Source of the DNA: PALSA-129 sp050014595
Lineage (GTDB): Bacteria; Acidobacteriota; Terriglobia; Bryobacterales; Bryobacteraceae
DNA length: 64,000 nucleotides
NCBI GenBank assembly: GCA_050014595.1
Contig: JBEKDA010000009.1
Span: 1-64,000 of the forward strand
Direction: 5' to 3'
A model generated the notes under the pieces. The model made no database searches. It worked only from the letters and a program-made list of their open reading frames with translations, and was not told where the DNA came from. Position numbers and translations under genes: made by a program. Position 1 is the stretch's first letter. Each line of letters begins with the position of its first letter. Of the stretch, positions 31,387 through 41,630 are shown piece by piece.

Positions 31387-34300
31387 CTACGCCGCCGGCG
31401 CCTCGGCTTCTCCGTGGAACTTCACCGATACCAGCCGCGAAACGCCGGGTTCCTGCATGGTCACGCCGTAGAGGGCCTGCGCGGCTTCCATGGTGCGCTT
31501 GGAGTGGGTGATCACCACAAACTGCGTCTGCTCCGACATTTCCTTCAGCAGCTTGGTGAGCCTTCCGATGTTGGCTTCGTCCAGGGGCGCGTCCACTTCG
31601 TCCATCACGCAGAACGGGCTCGGCTGGTATTTGAAAATCGCCATCAGCAGGGCCACGGCCGCCAGCGCCTTCTCGCCGCCGGAAAGCAGCAGGACGTTTT
31701 GCAGGCGCTTGCCGGGTGGCGAGCAGATAATGTCGATGCCCGAATCGGCCAGATTCTCCTGGTCGGTGAGGCGCATCTCACCGGTGCCGCCACCGAACAG
31801 GGTCTGGAAGGCTTCGCGGAAATTGGCGTTGATGGCTTCAAAGGCCTCCGCGAACTTCTGGCGCGACACCGTGTCGATCTCCTGAATGGCTTTTTCGGTG
31901 TCGCGGATGGAATCGATCAGGTCCTGGCGCTGCGCGCTCAGGAAATCGTGGCGCGCTTGCGCTTCCTGGAATTCTTCCATGGCGGCGGCGTTGACCGGGC
32001 CGAGAGCTTCGATGCGGTTGCGCACCTCGTTGCAGGCCTGCTCGGCCTCGGCGATTCGCTCGGCGTCGGGCACCGGGTCGTCGGCTGAGGCCAGCTCCAC
32101 TACCGGGCAGTTCAACTCCTTGCGGCTGGTTTCGTCCAGGAACTTCAGTTCGGCCTGCTTGCGCACCAGGTCGACTTCGATCTGCGAGCGCTTCTCGAGG
32201 CTCTCCTGCACCAGCGCGCGCAACGCTTTGAGCTCCTCTTCGCCGGCGCGCAAGGCTTCGCGCATGGCCGCTTCCCGGGCAGCCATTTCGAGGACGCGGG
32301 TCTCCTGCGCGGTGATTTCCCCGGCCAGCACCGTGGCTCTCCGGTCGAGCTCGATGTTGTCGGCCAGCAGGCGGGCGCGCTGCTCGCCGAGGCGCTCGAT
32401 TTCGGGGGCGATCGAGTTGCGGCGCGCGGAGGTTTCCCGGAACTGCTGTTCCAGGCGGCCCATGGCGGAGCGCTCCCCGCGATGCCGTTCCTCCAGGCCG
32501 GCCAGTTCGGCGCGCGTGGCGGCGTATTCTTCGCCGATGGTGGCCGCCTGGACTTCCAGTTTCTCCAACTCCTGCCGTTCGGCCTCGAGGGCCGCTTCGC
32601 GCCCGGCGCGCAGGCCGTCCTTTTCTTCGATGGCGGCGCGATTTTTCTCACGCTGTTCGGCCGATTTCTCGGCATCGCGCCGCAGCCGTTCCAGCTCCAG
32701 ACGCGCCACCGAAAGCCGCGAGTTGGTCCGCGCCAGGTCGTCCGCCAGCTTGCGCATGTCGTGCTCCAGCGCCACGCGGTCTTTCTCGCGCGCCTGCTGC
32801 ACCGCGCGCAGCCGTTCCAGCTCGGCTTCCAGGCCGATGATTTCCTGGCTGACGGCGTCGAGAAGCGCCACCTGTTCGTCGAGCGCCATCTGACGTCCCG
32901 TCAGAGTTACCGCCAGTTCGCGGGCCTCGCGCTTCATGGCCAGCGGGCCGGCGCCCGATTTCTTTCCGCCCGTCACGGTGTGGCCGTGATAACAGACGCC
33001 GTCGGGCATCAGGAAATACAGGTGCGGATAGGCCGTCGATAGCCGCTGCGCCGAGGCGCGGTCCTCCGCCAGGAAGCACAGCGAAAGCCGCGGCAGCAGG
33101 TCCACCGCGCGATCGCGGAACCCGTTGGTGAGCCGCAGGGATTCGCTCAGCCGCGCGGCGATTCCCGTCTCCGGCCCGATGGCCGGCTCAGGCAGATGGT
33201 TGAAGGTGTGTCCGTTGGGCTCGGGGTGGACCAGGAAGGTGGCGCGCCCGTCGAGCTCCGCGCGCACGAAATCCACGCCCCGCTCGGCCTGCTGCCAGTT
33301 CTCCACCACCACGTATTCCAGCTCTTCGTGCAGGAATTCTTCGGCCGGCTTTTCGAACTGCGGGTCCACTTCCACGTAATCCGCCAGCACGCCCAGGGGC
33401 CTCAGGTCGGCGGCCTTGCCTTTTTCGAGCGCCGCGAACAAGCGCTTCACCGATTCCGTGGTGTAGGTGCGGTGCGCCAGCACCTGCTCGAGCGATTCCT
33501 TGCGGGCGCGGATCTGCGATACTTCGTTCTTCAATCCATCGATCGAGCGCCGCAATTCCACCGCGGCGTTACGCCGCTCACCCAGATCCTCCTCGGTGCG
33601 CCGGCGCTCGCCGGTGACGGCTTCCAGTTCCAGTTGCCGCTGTACCGCCGTTTCCGAAAGCTGCTGGCGCGCGGTTTCCAGGCGCTCGATTTCCGCGGCT
33701 GCCACCTGCTCCTCGCGTTCGGACCGCGCCGTCTCGCGCTCAATCCCCGCCAGGTATTCTTCCACCTGCGCCAGTTGATTCTTGAGCGCCGATGCTTCGC
33801 CCAACAGCCGCAGAATGGCCTGCCGCCCGGCTTCGATGGCTTGCTCGCGCTCTCGCACGCGCGCCTGCAGGGTTTCCCGCTGCAGGTTGATTTCCTGCAT
33901 GTAGCCGCGCGCTTGCGCGATCTGCGCTTCGAGCGCGTCCACGCTCATTTGATGCGCCGCGATTTCCTGGTCGAGCGTATCCGACCGCAGGCCCAGCTCC
34001 TGCGATTCCTTCTCCGCCTGCGCGATCCGCTGCTCGATGGCGCCGCTCTCTTTCACCTGCGATACCAGGCGCCCGCGGGTCCGTTCGGCTTCCAGATTCA
34101 ACTCCGCCAGTTGCTGCCGCACGGCCGTGAGGTGCTGCTCGGTGGAGTAGCACGCGGTCTGCCGTTGCTCGTGTTCGCGTTCGCGCTCCGCCACCTGCCC
34201 GCTGAGCGATTTCAATTCGGACGCCGCCAGGTTGAGGTCGAGGGCAGTCTTGGCCGCATCGCGTTCCAGCCAGCGGTACTTGCCCGACAGCACCACGCGC

Positions 34301-35025
34301 AGCCGTCCTTCCAGCTCGTTCTTCAGCTCGCCGTAGCGCCGCGCCTTGGAGGCTTGCCGCTTCAGCGAATTGACCTGCCGCGTGACTTCCTCCAGAATGT
34401 CGTAGACCCGCGCCAGATTCTGCTTGGCGCCTTCCAGCTTGGCTTCCGCCAGCCGCTTGCGCGTTTTGAACTTGGTGATGCCGGCCGCCTCTTCGATGAC
34501 TGCGCGCCGGTCCTGCGGCTTCGAGCTCAGGATCTGTCCGATCCGTCCCTGCTCGATGATGGCGTAGCTCTCCGGTCCCAGGCCCGTGCCCATGAACAGG
34601 TCCTGGATGTCGCGCAGCCGCGCGATCCGCCCGTCGATCAGGTATTCGCTTTCGCCGGAGCGGAAGAGCCGCCGCGTGATGGTCACTTCGCCGCTCTTGG
34701 GCGCCTGCCCGCCTTCCACCGGCTGTGGCTTGTGCGCCACGTGCGGCTGGTAGATCTCCGGGTCGATCAGCGACATCGTCACCGAGGCCATGCCCAGCGG
34801 CTTGCGGTCGCGCGTGCCGGCGAAGATGACGTCTTCCATACGCGTGCCGCGCAGGGTCTTCGCCGATTGTTCGCCGAGAACCCAACTGATGGCGTCGCTG
34901 ATGTTGGATTTGCCGCAACCGTTCGGTCCCACGATTCCAGCAATGCCTTCACCGTGGAAACGGAGCTCGGTGCGTTCGCAAAAGGATTTAAACCCTTGTA
35001 GTTCTACACGTTTCAGTTTGAGCAA
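31387..35025 (-). CDS. smc: chromosome segregation protein SMC
   Basis: This 1212-aa ATPase shapes and segregates the chromosome with ScpAB. Walker A is GPNGCGKSN near the N-terminus. Two long coiled coils (roughly 165-500 and 660-1010) flank a hinge. The C-terminal head has the signature LLSGGEKALAAVALL and Walker B FCVMDEVDAPLDE. The TTG start at 35025 gives the conserved MLKLKRVELQGFKSF, with AGAGGA at 35036-35041. The length is normal. scpA and scpB are not in the window. Confidence 0.96.
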   Translation of the reverse strand: MLKLKRVELQGFKSFCERTELRFHGEGIAGIVGPNGCGKSNISDAISWVLGEQSAKTLRGTRMEDVIFAGTRDRKPLGMASVTMSLIDPEIYQPHVAHKPQPVEGGQAPKSGEVTITRRLFRSGESEYLIDGRIARLRDIQDLFMGTGLGPESYAIIEQGRIGQILSSKPQDRRAVIEEAAGITKFKTRKRLAEAKLEGAKQNLARVYDILEEVTRQVNSLKRQASKARRYGELKNELEGRLRVVLSGKYRWLERDAAKTALDLNLAASELKSLSGQVAEREREHEQRQTACYSTEQHLTAVRQQLAELNLEAERTRGRLVSQVKESGAIEQRIAQAEKESQELGLRSDTLDQEIAAHQMSVDALEAQIAQARGYMQEINLQRETLQARVREREQAIEAGRQAILRLLGEASALKNQLAQVEEYLAGIERETARSEREEQVAAAEIERLETARQQLSETAVQRQLELEAVTGERRRTEEDLGERRNAAVELRRSIDGLKNEVSQIRARKESLEQVLAHRTYTTESVKRLFAALEKGKAADLRPLGVLADYVEVDPQFEKPAEEFLHEELEYVVVENWQQAERGVDFVRAELDGRATFLVHPEPNGHTFNHLPEPAIGPETGIAARLSESLRLTNGFRDRAVDLLPRLSLCFLAEDRASAQRLSTAYPHLYFLMPDGVCYHGHTVTGGKKSGAGPLAMKREARELAVTLTGRQMALDEQVALLDAVSQEIIGLEAELERLRAVQQAREKDRVALEHDMRKLADDLARTNSRLSVARLELERLRRDAEKSAEQREKNRAAIEEKDGLRAGREAALEAERQELEKLEVQAATIGEEYAATRAELAGLEERHRGERSAMGRLEQQFRETSARRNSIAPEIERLGEQRARLLADNIELDRRATVLAGEITAQETRVLEMAAREAAMREALRAGEEELKALRALVQESLEKRSQIEVDLVRKQAELKFLDETSRKELNCPVVELASADDPVPDAERIAEAEQACNEVRNRIEALGPVNAAAMEEFQEAQARHDFLSAQRQDLIDSIRDTEKAIQEIDTVSRQKFAEAFEAINANFREAFQTLFGGGTGEMRLTDQENLADSGIDIICSPPGKRLQNVLLLSGGEKALAAVALLMAIFKYQPSPFCVMDEVDAPLDEANIGRLTKLLKEMSEQTQFVVITHSKRTMEAAQALYGVTMQEPGVSRLVSVKFHGEAEAPAA

Positions 35026-35151
35026 AGCATTATCCTCTGCTACGGGGGAGTTGTAACTATACTAAACGCGCGGAGACGAAAAGTAAAGCACATCCACCAC
35101 CGTCAACAGTACCCATTCGTTAACCGCCCCAATATCTTGTGGGGCATATAC

Positions 35152-35916
35152 TCAGGACCCCAAAGATGGCCACTGCGGGGCCCGCTTCTCCCGGAACGCC
35201 CGGATCCCCTCTTGAAAGTCGGGACTGGCGAATACTCGGTCGCGCACCCGCCGCGCCGCGAGGCCGGCCTGCTCCCAATTCAGGCCGCGAACTTCGCGCA
35301 AGAGACCCAGCCCGCTGCGGATGGCGGTGGGGCTCGAAGCCGCAATCTGCGCGGCCACCTCGGCGGCGCGCTGGTCCGGGTCCTCGGCCACTTCGTGGAC
35401 CAAGCCCAATTCGCGAGCCTCGGCCGCCCCGAAGATTCGCCCGGTGAGCGCCAGTTCCGTGGTGCGCCGTTCGCCCAGCGCCGCCGACACCGCGCGGTGC
35501 ACCAGAAACGGCCAGAGCCCCAGCCGGATTTCCGTGAGCCCGAAGGTGGCCGCTTGCGACGCGATCACCACGTGACAGTTGGCCACCAACCCGGCGCCGC
35601 CGCCCAGCGCCGGGCCACCCACAGCCGCCACAATCGGCTTCGCCAGCCGCGCGCCGACGGTGAACAACTGCTCGTGGGCGATATCGATGGCTTCGGTGGT
35701 GGAGGGCCCGATTTCATGCAGATCCATCCCCGCGCAGAAGGCCGGTCCGTTGGCGCAAAGCAGAATGGCCCCCACCGACGATGCGGCGCTGGCCTGGTCG
35801 AGCACGCGCGTCAGCTCCAGGCACAACTCGGAGCTCAGGGCGTTGCGCTTCTCCGGCCGGTTGAGGGTCACCCGCAACACGCGGGCCTGCATAACGGATT
35901 CGAGAACGTGAGTCAT
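35152..35916 (-). CDS. enoyl-CoA hydratase/isomerase family protein
   Basis: This 254-aa crotonase-fold protein has the oxyanion-hole segments FCAGMDLHEIG and GGPALGGGAGLV. A substrate loop TFGLTEIRLGLWPF follows, and a C-terminal EAGLAARRVRDR.F.S.DFQEGIRAF region. It would hydrate or isomerise acyl-CoA. It is on the same strand as the AtuA/carboxylase genes further upstream (39161-43195) and could serve the same degradation route, but the Tad trio lies between them. Confidence 0.88.
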   Translation of the reverse strand: MTHVLESVMQARVLRVTLNRPEKRNALSSELCLELTRVLDQASAASSVGAILLCANGPAFCAGMDLHEIGPSTTEAIDIAHEQLFTVGARLAKPIVAAVGGPALGGGAGLVANCHVVIASQAATFGLTEIRLGLWPFLVHRAVSAALGERRTTELALTGRIFGAAEARELGLVHEVAEDPDQRAAEVAAQIAASSPTAIRSGLGLLREVRGLNWEQAGLAARRVRDRVFASPDFQEGIRAFREKRAPQWPSLGS

Positions 35917-36021
35917 CGAGTTCGCGGCACAAGGCAGGCAGAGCGGATCGGCCGGCGCGCGGAGCCCGCGCCATTGCCCTATTATAGACCGGCGCGGGTT
36001 TCGGGGGTTAGGGTGTGGTCC

Positions 36022-37737
36022 TTAATTCTTCAGGCGCAGGATGGCGGTAAGAATGGTATTGAACGCATTGGAAATCGAGTCTGCGTTGCTGGCTTGGGCG
36101 TAGATGCCTTGCGGTTGGGTGGTGATCGAGCAGGGGTAGCCGTTCACGTTACAGGAAGCGACATTGGCGATTTTCTGCAGCAGGCCGTTATCGGTGCCTC
36201 CGTTGCCCGTGTAGCCTATGGTGTAGACGGTGATGGCCATCGGGCTGGTTTCGCCCCGGCCTGTATAATTGACGTCGGTGCGAATGGCTTGGGCGACCTG
36301 GTCGACCTCATCCCATGCCGCCAGCCCCCAGTAGTAAGGGCTTGTTGGCTGGTTAGTAACGAAGCCGCCCTTGTTGCTGCCGCTCTGATAGATGCTGGTT
36401 ACGCCTTGTGCGTTGCCCACAATGTTGGAAAGCAGGTAACCGTTCCCGTTCGGGCCCAGGGAGTAGCCGTATTTATCGAAAGACGGGAGTGCGGACAGAT
36501 TGCTCAGGTTACTCCAGCCGTTGGAGGGACAGTTTTTCAACCCTGAAGAGGGAATTATGTTGGGACTGCTTGAGTCGGCGCTCATGGTGCTGTCAAGGTC
36601 GGGCGAGCCCATGTAAACGGCCGAGGTGTCGCCGGCATTGGTATCGAGACTTGCAAGCTGATAAAGGCCTGCGGCACCCGTATAGGGGGGATTGCCGTTA
36701 TGGTTTGATGACATGACGACGTAGCCGTATATCGGGTTGGTGGGCGTGACAGTGTCCTGCAGGTATTTGCAGCCACTGCCGGCGAGCACGGGGTTGCTGT
36801 TTTGGTTCAGATAAGTAGCAACCGACGAGGGCACGCCGTCGGTAAAGAGCACAACCGCATTCACCCGGGTATCGATGTTGCCGTTCGCAGCCATGTCCTG
36901 CACATGGGCCTTCTGCAATTCGATATAGGCCAGGGCCAGCCCATCGCCCATGGCGGTGCCGTTATCCGCTGTAACAGGGGTGTTGAGCTGGTGCACCATA
37001 TCGGTGGTGGCGCCGTTATAGAAATAAATGTCGGGACCGCCTATGGCTTTAGGGTTTACACTGGCCGGCCAAGTGGCTCCAGTGGTTGTAGTATAGGTCG
37101 GGTAGCCCACTACGCCGCTGCCACTGAAAACTACCAGCCCTAGCTCATCGTAATCCAGGGGAGCCGCGCAGAAGGTTGATGGGCAAGTCGTGAATTGCTC
37201 GGTGAAGTTCACCGCCTTTTGAACCACATCCTGAATCACGGTATTTCCGCTGCCGCTTCCGTCATCTGTATTCATCGAGCCGGAGCGGTCGATGACGATC
37301 TCGATGCGCGCATCGCGGCGGGTAGCGGTGGCGGTGGCCCCAATCGTGGCCGCGTCATGATGGAGCAGTCGCATGAACAGCAGCGGGACGTTGGCCGTAG
37401 CGGTCACTGTCACCGTTTTGGTGATACCGGTGGTGACCGTAACGGTTGGCTTAAGGTTGTAGGCTCCCCAGAATCCGGATTGGCCGACGCGGAAGTTCGC
37501 GTTTAGAAATTCGCTGGCGATGTCCGCGTCGGACGTGGGGTTGTTGTATGCGCTGATCAGACGGCCGGCGCCCAACGCCGCCCCATCGACAGCCGCGGAA
37601 AGCTCCGTTTGGACGATGTAGCACACTGTGGCATCGATGCCGAGTCCCACCAAGCCGACGAAAAACGGCAATGCAAGCGTGAGAAAGACCAGGATGTTGC
37701 CTCGCTGGCCCCGCCGGGAACTTGTCTTTTTGACCAT
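36022..37737 (-). CDS. TadG-like pilus assembly protein with von Willebrand factor A domain
   Basis: This 571-aa protein has an N-terminal TadG-type segment: a basic start, RGNILVFLTLALPFFVGLVGLGIDATV as a membrane helix, then VQTELSAAVDGAALGAGR. A vWA domain follows with a MIDAS motif DRSGSMN and later TDGVPSS. Asn/Thr/Ser-rich inserts make a long surface-exposed region. The ATG at 37737 (MVKKTSS) is chosen over a longer frame because it begins the membrane signature and GGAG precedes it. It is the last of three Tad-like genes and probably an adhesive minor pilin or surface protein. Confidence 0.85.
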   Translation of the reverse strand: MVKKTSSRRGQRGNILVFLTLALPFFVGLVGLGIDATVCYIVQTELSAAVDGAALGAGRLISAYNNPTSDADIASEFLNANFRVGQSGFWGAYNLKPTVTVTTGITKTVTVTATANVPLLFMRLLHHDAATIGATATATRRDARIEIVIDRSGSMNTDDGSGSGNTVIQDVVQKAVNFTEQFTTCPSTFCAAPLDYDELGLVVFSGSGVVGYPTYTTTTGATWPASVNPKAIGGPDIYFYNGATTDMVHQLNTPVTADNGTAMGDGLALAYIELQKAHVQDMAANGNIDTRVNAVVLFTDGVPSSVATYLNQNSNPVLAGSGCKYLQDTVTPTNPIYGYVVMSSNHNGNPPYTGAAGLYQLASLDTNAGDTSAVYMGSPDLDSTMSADSSSPNIIPSSGLKNCPSNGWSNLSNLSALPSFDKYGYSLGPNGNGYLLSNIVGNAQGVTSIYQSGSNKGGFVTNQPTSPYYWGLAAWDEVDQVAQAIRTDVNYTGRGETSPMAITVYTIGYTGNGGTDNGLLQKIANVASCNVNGYPCSITTQPQGIYAQASNADSISNAFNTILTAILRLKN

Positions 37738-37760
37738 GTGGATAGACTCCAGGAAATCGT

Positions 37761-38453
37761 TCAAAAATAGATTTGCGCGTAAGTATTGGTGCCCGCGCTG
37801 AAGGGCGCCATTCGAAATCCGGTGGCACAAGCCTCGGCCACGTAAACCCATTGTGAGGAAGGCAGCCCTGTACTGGTGGTGCTGTTCCACGGGTTGAAGC
37901 CGGTGATGCTCGCTACATCACTGGTGGCGGTTGCCTGATTGGTAATGGAAATTGCTCCGGCTGGTACTCCATTGGAAGCAACCGTAGATACGATTGAAGC
38001 GGCCGGGGTTCCCAGATTGCTGCTCCAGAGCGCGCTGTTGCCGATCACCCACCGCTCGGAAAACACCCATTGATTGTAGTTCGTGCAACCGGTCGGTTTG
38101 CCGCCCGAACCGATCGTTTTGAAGCCGGCCAGGCCACATGCCGAGACGTCCATATACCGGACCTCTGAAAGAATCACGACCGCGGTGCCCGAGCCCGACG
38201 TTCCAACCACTCCACCGGTGGCGGTAAGGCCGAGGGATCCGGCGACGGCGCTCAAAACCTGCTGGTTGCCTAACAGCGTGAAATCGACATTGCGGGCGAA
38301 CATGTGGCCGGCATCGCGGGCCAACTGCACGGTCTGCAATTGCCGGTGCATGCTGAGCCCGATACCGACCACGCCGAGAAGCATCGGGATCAGCACCAGC
38401 AGGGATAGGGCAAACTCGATATAAGCGATACCCCTTTGAAGTTTTCGTCTCAT
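37761..38453 (-). CDS. TadE-like pseudopilin
   Basis: This 230-aa protein starts with a short basic stretch followed by RGIAYIEFALSLLVLIPMLLGVVGIGL, a pilin-like processing and membrane segment with the conserved Glu. The rest is a Ser/Thr/Gly-rich extracytoplasmic domain with a few cysteines (SACGLAG, PTGCTN, AEACATG). It lies between the TadE and TadG genes, 23 bases from the latter. Minor pseudopilin function is inferred. Confidence 0.78.
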   Translation of the reverse strand: MRRKLQRGIAYIEFALSLLVLIPMLLGVVGIGLSMHRQLQTVQLARDAGHMFARNVDFTLLGNQQVLSAVAGSLGLTATGGVVGTSGSGTAVVILSEVRYMDVSACGLAGFKTIGSGGKPTGCTNYNQWVFSERWVIGNSALWSSNLGTPAASIVSTVASNGVPAGAISITNQATATSDVASITGFNPWNSTTSTGLPSSQWVYVAEACATGFRMAPFSAGTNTYAQIYF

Positions 38454-38467
38454 CCGATCCTCCCACC

Positions 38468-39034
38468 CTAGGGAGCCGTCCCAATGGGCGGAATGTCTCC
38501 GGAAGGCTCGATCTTGTCCGCGGAGACCGCGCTCAGGTTGGCCGCACTCTTATCGGCCGCCGTAAACCAGTAATAAATGCGAGGCACTAGTCCGGGCAGC
38601 GGGAAATTAGTCACCGAGACTTGCATGAGGTTGCCGGGGGAGTTGCCGCTCGGCAGGGTGGAGACATCGGTCAAACCGGTCGAGGATGTCGAATCCTGCG
38701 TAAAATAGTGCACCTGAATGTAGCTGCGGCCGGCAGTGCCGTTCAGAAATCCCAGGGCGTTTGCCTGAACGGAGTCCTTCACCATTTGGGTGAGCGAGGA
38801 GGAGCAGCCGCATAATTGGCTCGCTGTAGTGACCTGTGTGCCCGTAATCGTGATCCCGTAGCGGACCCCGGTGCGGACCGCATAAATGATCGTGGATTTG
38901 GCAAAGATGGCCCAGGAGACGTCGACCAGCACGAACAGTATGGAAAGAAAGGGGAGCAGTACCATCGTGAACTCCACGAGTTCAGTCCCCCGCCGACCTT
39001 TTCTCTTGGGGCTAATCTGGGCCGCCAATGGCAC
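38468..39034 (-). CDS. TadE-family pseudopilin
   Basis: This 188-aa protein has the TadE signature RRGTELVEFTMVLLPFLSILFVLVDVSW, including the Glu at the fifth-position-like site after the cleavage region. A secreted domain with a CGC motif follows. The GTG at 39034 is used; AGGGAC lies just upstream. It is first of the three-gene Tad-like set; the Tad ATPase, secretin and prepilin peptidase are not in this window, so they must be supplied from elsewhere if the pilus is functional. Confidence 0.82.
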   Translation of the reverse strand: MPLAAQISPKRKGRRGTELVEFTMVLLPFLSILFVLVDVSWAIFAKSTIIYAVRTGVRYGITITGTQVTTASQLCGCSSSLTQMVKDSVQANALGFLNGTAGRSYIQVHYFTQDSTSSTGLTDVSTLPSGNSPGNLMQVSVTNFPLPGLVPRIYYWFTAADKSAANLSAVSADKIEPSGDIPPIGTAP

Positions 39035-39160
39035 GTTGTTGTCCCTACTGTGAGTATCTGAAACACAGGCAGGGGTTATCTAGCCGTCAAAGGTTAGAGA
39101 GCAAATCATGACCAAAGATAACGTCTTCAGGGCTTACGCCGTGGTGAGGGGGGCTGGACC

Positions 39161-39505
39161 TTAGGCGCCATGCGGCTCTGCCAGGGACTCCTCGGAAATG
39201 TCGATTTCGAGCGCCAGGAGCGAGGCTCCAAAAGTCTTGCCCTGGGCGTCGGTCCGCAGCGAAACCGTCCCCCCGCCGCCCAGCGCGCCGTGCAGCAGGA
39301 AGTTCAGCGCGCCCAGGTTGGGCAACTCGAACCGTTCGACCGGGCCTTTCACAAGCTCGCCGAAATGGCGCTTCAGGCGTTCCGCGGTGACTTCGCGAAC
39401 CAGCACCGGGTAATCGCGCTCGTGATAGGCGATCACCCCGATGTTACACGTGTCGCCCTTGTCGCCCGACCGTGTGTGCGCAATCTTGGAAAGCGGAACC
39501 TTCAT
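39161..39505 (-). CDS. AtuA C-terminal-domain protein (ferredoxin-fold-like)
   Basis: This 114-aa protein matches the C-terminal domain of the acyclic terpene utilization protein AtuA: LSKIAHTRSGDKGDTCNIGVIAY, LPNLGALNFLLHGALGGGGT.SLR.DAQGKTF. In many bacteria this domain is fused to a DUF1446 body; here the body is a separate gene at 40296-41630, about 790 bases upstream on the same strand. The function is unknown; it is associated with terpene or branched-chain acyl-CoA degradation. Confidence 0.82.
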   Translation of the reverse strand: MKVPLSKIAHTRSGDKGDTCNIGVIAYHERDYPVLVREVTAERLKRHFGELVKGPVERFELPNLGALNFLLHGALGGGGTVSLRTDAQGKTFGASLLALEIDISEESLAEPHGA

Positions 39506-39518
39506 GCTGAACGCCTGT

Positions 39519-39540
39519 CACTATTCTGGCACGTATAGTG
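39519..39540. promoter_or_regulatory. possible operator in a divergent promoter region
   Basis: A 6-bp inverted repeat, CACTAT (39519-39524) and ATAGTG (39535-39540), with a 10-base spacer. It lies between the divergent starts at 39505 (minus) and 39595 (plus). No regulator gene is adjacent. Confidence 0.3.
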
Positions 39541-39594
39541 AAGGGATAAGATAGATCTGATAGCTCGTCCCGGGCGAATGGCACGGGACGCGCC

Positions 39595-40023
39595 ATGGGA
39601 GGCAAGTTGGCCAAGATATCGTTGATCAAGTCGATTGAAGCTACAAAACTGCACCCGAAGACCGGCGCCGCCTTAGGGGTTCCCGACGTCACCATTTCCT
39701 ACGGTGCCCTGATCGAACACGTGGGAAGCGACCGCGACCGCGATCTCGAAAAGTTCCGCTATCTCGGCGACCTCTATGCCTGTCGCCACGATGCGTTTAT
39801 TTCCGCCACCGCCAGCGCCCAGCCGCAGACCCGGAGCAAAGCAGAGAAGCCGGCAGCCCGGTCGGGCCGAGTTACGTCCGGCCTCCAGTGGGAGCAATTG
39901 GCATCGGACGGCGTCTCCGTCTCCCGCGCCAAAGTCCCGGGCGGCTGGCTGGTGCTGTGCGGCGCCGCCGCCACGTATTATCCCGACCCCGCGCACCAGT
40001 GGGACGGCAGTTCGGGGGAGTAG
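39595..40023 (+). CDS. hypothetical protein
   Basis: This 142-aa protein is not recognised. The N-terminal 70 residues (IEATKLHPKTGAALGVPDV...LRYLGDLYACRHDAFISA-like) are compact. A basic, Ala/Arg-rich linker follows, then WEQLASDGVSVSRAKVPGGWLVL, a beta-hairpin-like end. It has no signal peptide or membrane segment. The ATG at 39595 has a weak upstream GGGA. It is divergent from the AtuA C-terminal gene and separated from the AtuA body by a palindromic repeat. Codon use looks coding. Confidence 0.6.
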   Translation: MGGKLAKISLIKSIEATKLHPKTGAALGVPDVTISYGALIEHVGSDRDRDLEKFRYLGDLYACRHDAFISATASAQPQTRSKAEKPAARSGRVTSGLQWEQLASDGVSVSRAKVPGGWLVLCGAAATYYPDPAHQWDGSSGE

Positions 40024-40103
40024 CGCTTTGACGGGCGGGATTTCGTGCTACGGGCCCTCCGCTCCCTAACCCGCATTTCTCACAGCAATTCGGCGGTGTC
40101 GAT

Positions 40104-40228
40104 GTGGCGCACGCACTCGTGCGTGCCGCGTCGGCACTCATGCCGACGCCCCGTCCCGACAGACTGTCCGTCCCCCACCAGGGTGTCGAGAAGAGTCTCG
40201 ACACGGCACGCACGAGTGCGTGCGCCAC
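40104..40228. repeat. three-hairpin dispersed repeat, copy A (25-bp perfect inverted ends)
   Basis: Terminal segments 40104-40128 and 40204-40228 are perfect inverted copies (GTGGCGCACGCACTCGTGCG plus TGCCG). Inside are two smaller hairpins: CGTCGGCA/TGCCGACG and GTCGAGA/TCTCGAC. A diverged second copy in the same orientation lies at 49777-49900. There is no coding capacity. The size and structure resemble a non-autonomous MITE- or REP-like element. Confidence 0.85.
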
Positions 40229-40295
40229 CTCCTCGGGCCACGTGTGAGAAATGCGCACTAACGCTCGTGCGACAAGTCGCGGCTCGGCGCGCACC

Positions 40296-41626
<1,331 letters not shown>

Positions 41627-41630
<4 letters not shown>

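Noticed and set aside
33196..35001. 601-aa plus-strand frame
   Set aside because: It lies antisense to smc with no domain resemblance.
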